Source: Chitinophaga silvisoli (GTDB lineage Bacteria > Bacteroidota > Bacteroidia > Chitinophagales > Chitinophagaceae). Taken from it: 64,000 bases of DNA. Below the pieces are notes generated by a model. That model saw nothing but the letters and a program-made list of their open reading frames with translations. It was not told the DNA's origin and ran no database searches. Made by a program: the position numbers and the translations under genes. Positions 62,974-64,000 of this stretch are shown here, piece by piece; the first letter of the stretch is position 1; each line of letters starts with the position of its first letter. The DNA is taken from assembly GCF_003412465.1 (NCBI RefSeq), contig NZ_QTJV01000002.1:372001-436000 (forward strand), given 5' to 3'.

Positions 62974-64000
62974 TTAGAAGTTTACATTTAAGCCCAGGCT
63001 AATTGTTTTGGAGGGAGGATAACGGAAGACTTCATTCGCGGATATATCCTGCTCAGGATCCCAGCCGGTATAGCCTGTCCATGTAATTAAATTGGTGCCT
63101 GTAGCAAACACGTAAGCCTTCGTGATTTTAGCATGCTTCAGCCATCTGGCAGGCAGATTGTAAGAGAGGGTTACATCTTTCAGGCGCAGGAATTCCCCAT
63201 TCTCCAGGAACCTTGTAGAGGTAGCAGAATTCGCATTGCTGTTACCACCTTTTTGGGGCTTGGGTCTTTCTGCAATATCACCTGGTTTACGCCAGTAATT
63301 TTGTCCCTGTTGCCTGCTGTAATTGTAACCAAAATATACGCCATCAGCATCTGATAAAGACCTTGTCTGGTTCAGGACTTTATTGCCTGTTACGCCGTAA
63401 AACATAAATGATAATGCAATGCCTTTGTAGGAGAGTCGGTTCGTCATTGAGCCAATGTATCGGGGTTCTGCATTACCTGCCACTACTTTGTTTGCAGCAT
63501 TCAGGCTACTGGTAGTCGTTTTGTTGTCTGATGTGAGCCATAATGGATTTCCATTTGCAGGGTCTACTCCTGCCCATCTGTACATATACCAGCTGGTAAC
63601 GTGATAACCTACACGTTGAATGGATATGCTACCGGTGATATCCTGTCCGCCGTAGAGTTCAAGGATCTTATTCCTGTTCAGTGAGAAGTTAAAATCTGTC
63701 TGCCATTCGAATCCGCCGACTTTTATATTGGTAGAGGAGAGCAAGGCTTCAATACCTTTGTTCTGCACCCTGCCTACATTTGCCTGCTGCTGTGTGAATC
63801 CACTGGTAGAGGATACCGGTGTATTCATGAGCAAACCATTGGTGATGCGTTTGTATACATCAAATGTGAGTTTGATCCTGTTATCCAGTACGGCAGCTTC
63901 GAAGCCGATGTTGGAAGATTTGTTCTTTTCCCAGGTCAGGTTTTTATTTCCGATAGTGTTCGGTGCATTACCTGGTGCGTTGTTGTAGGAAGTATTGTAG
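62974..64000 (-). CDS. SusC/RagA-family TonB-linked receptor, C-terminal third
   Basis: The frame runs from the stop at 62974 to the window edge without interruption (about 342 codons). It ends with the C-terminal barrel of SusC-type receptors: YKRITNGLL, NVGRVQNKGIEALLSS, RFLENGEFLRLKDVTLSYNLP, GYTGWDPEQDIS and a final Phe. The N-terminal signal peptide, carboxypeptidase-regulatory and plug domains lie beyond the window. First gene of an operon with the SusD gene. Confidence 0.93.
   Translation of the reverse strand, partial: YNTSYNNAPGNAPNTIGNKNLTWEKNKSSNIGFEAAVLDNRIKLTFDVYKRITNGLLMNTPVSSTSGFTQQQANVGRVQNKGIEALLSSTNIKVGGFEWQTDFNFSLNRNKILELYGGQDITGSISIQRVGYHVTSWYMYRWAGVDPANGNPLWLTSDNKTTTSSLNAANKVVAGNAEPRYIGSMTNRLSYKGIALSFMFYGVTGNKVLNQTRSLSDADGVYFGYNYSRQQGQNYWRKPGDIAERPKPQKGGNSNANSATSTRFLENGEFLRLKDVTLSYNLPARWLKHAKITKAYVFATGTNLITWTGYTGWDPEQDISANEVFRYPPSKTISLGLNVNF

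Overview
The window is a stretch of chromosome from a Bacteroidota bacterium, most likely a Chitinophaga-like member of the Chitinophagaceae. The evidence is two SusC/SusD outer-membrane pairs, a lectin-PKD protein with the C-terminal sorting domain used by the type IX secretion system (gliding-motility type), a MoxR/DUF58/BatA cluster, several promoters with the Bacteroidota -7 box TAnnTTTG, almost no Shine-Dalgarno sequences, and many lipoproteins. Most of the window is ordinary core genome with dense housekeeping genes. There is no prophage, CRISPR array, tRNA or rRNA that I can see. The only mobile-element trace is a 62-codon remnant of an IS3-family transposase near 4.7 kb.

Layout. 1-9 kb: ileS (cut by the left edge), a small periplasmic PepSY-like protein, a terminator-rich intergenic region, a Cys-rich AraC regulator, the IS remnant with an 11-bp tandem repeat, a membrane-anchored AsmA-like protein and gyrB. 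9-17.4 kb: a lipoprotein, a SusC/SusD pair, a SIMPL protein and the secreted lectin-PKD protein. 17.4-29 kb: mfd, an FNR-type reductase, glycyl-tRNA synthetase, a YihY-type membrane protein, a MazG-like protein, dtd, an unknown polytopic membrane protein, arfB, a flippase and an MBL-fold hydrolase. 29-37.6 kb: a large propeller/barrel outer-membrane protein, then dgkA, creD, a winged-helix regulator and a membrane protein, with a shared palindromic operator upstream of two of these genes, then a class III aminotransferase and a gamma-carbonic-anhydrase-like protein. 37.7-43.4 kb: two tiny overlapping lipoprotein genes, rsgA, and a short moxR-DUF58-BatD-like-batA operon. 43.6-51.8 kb: a small hypothetical protein, GNAT, cyclophilin, gcvH, VanZ, OmpA lipoprotein, prfA, amidohydrolase, MscS channel, a thioredoxin-fold protein without CXXC and a MerR regulator. 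51.9-64 kb: M23 peptidase, alaS, PDZ protein, aldehyde dehydrogenase, gatB, a TlpA-like lipoprotein, and a second SusD/SusC pair cut by the right edge.

How the genes work together. Translation and its quality control dominate (ileS, glyQS, alaS, gatB, dtd, arfB, prfA, rsgA), with DNA maintenance (gyrB, mfd) and envelope functions (TonB-dependent uptake, OmpA, M23, flippase, creD, dgkA, MscS). The best candidates for something little described are the creD/winged-helix/membrane-protein cluster with its duplicated operator, the propeller-barrel protein carrying a peptidase-like domain that seems to have lost its zinc site, the paired mini-lipoproteins, and a terminator-flanked gap at 3.1-3.5 kb that could hide a small RNA. 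None of these is proven from sequence alone.
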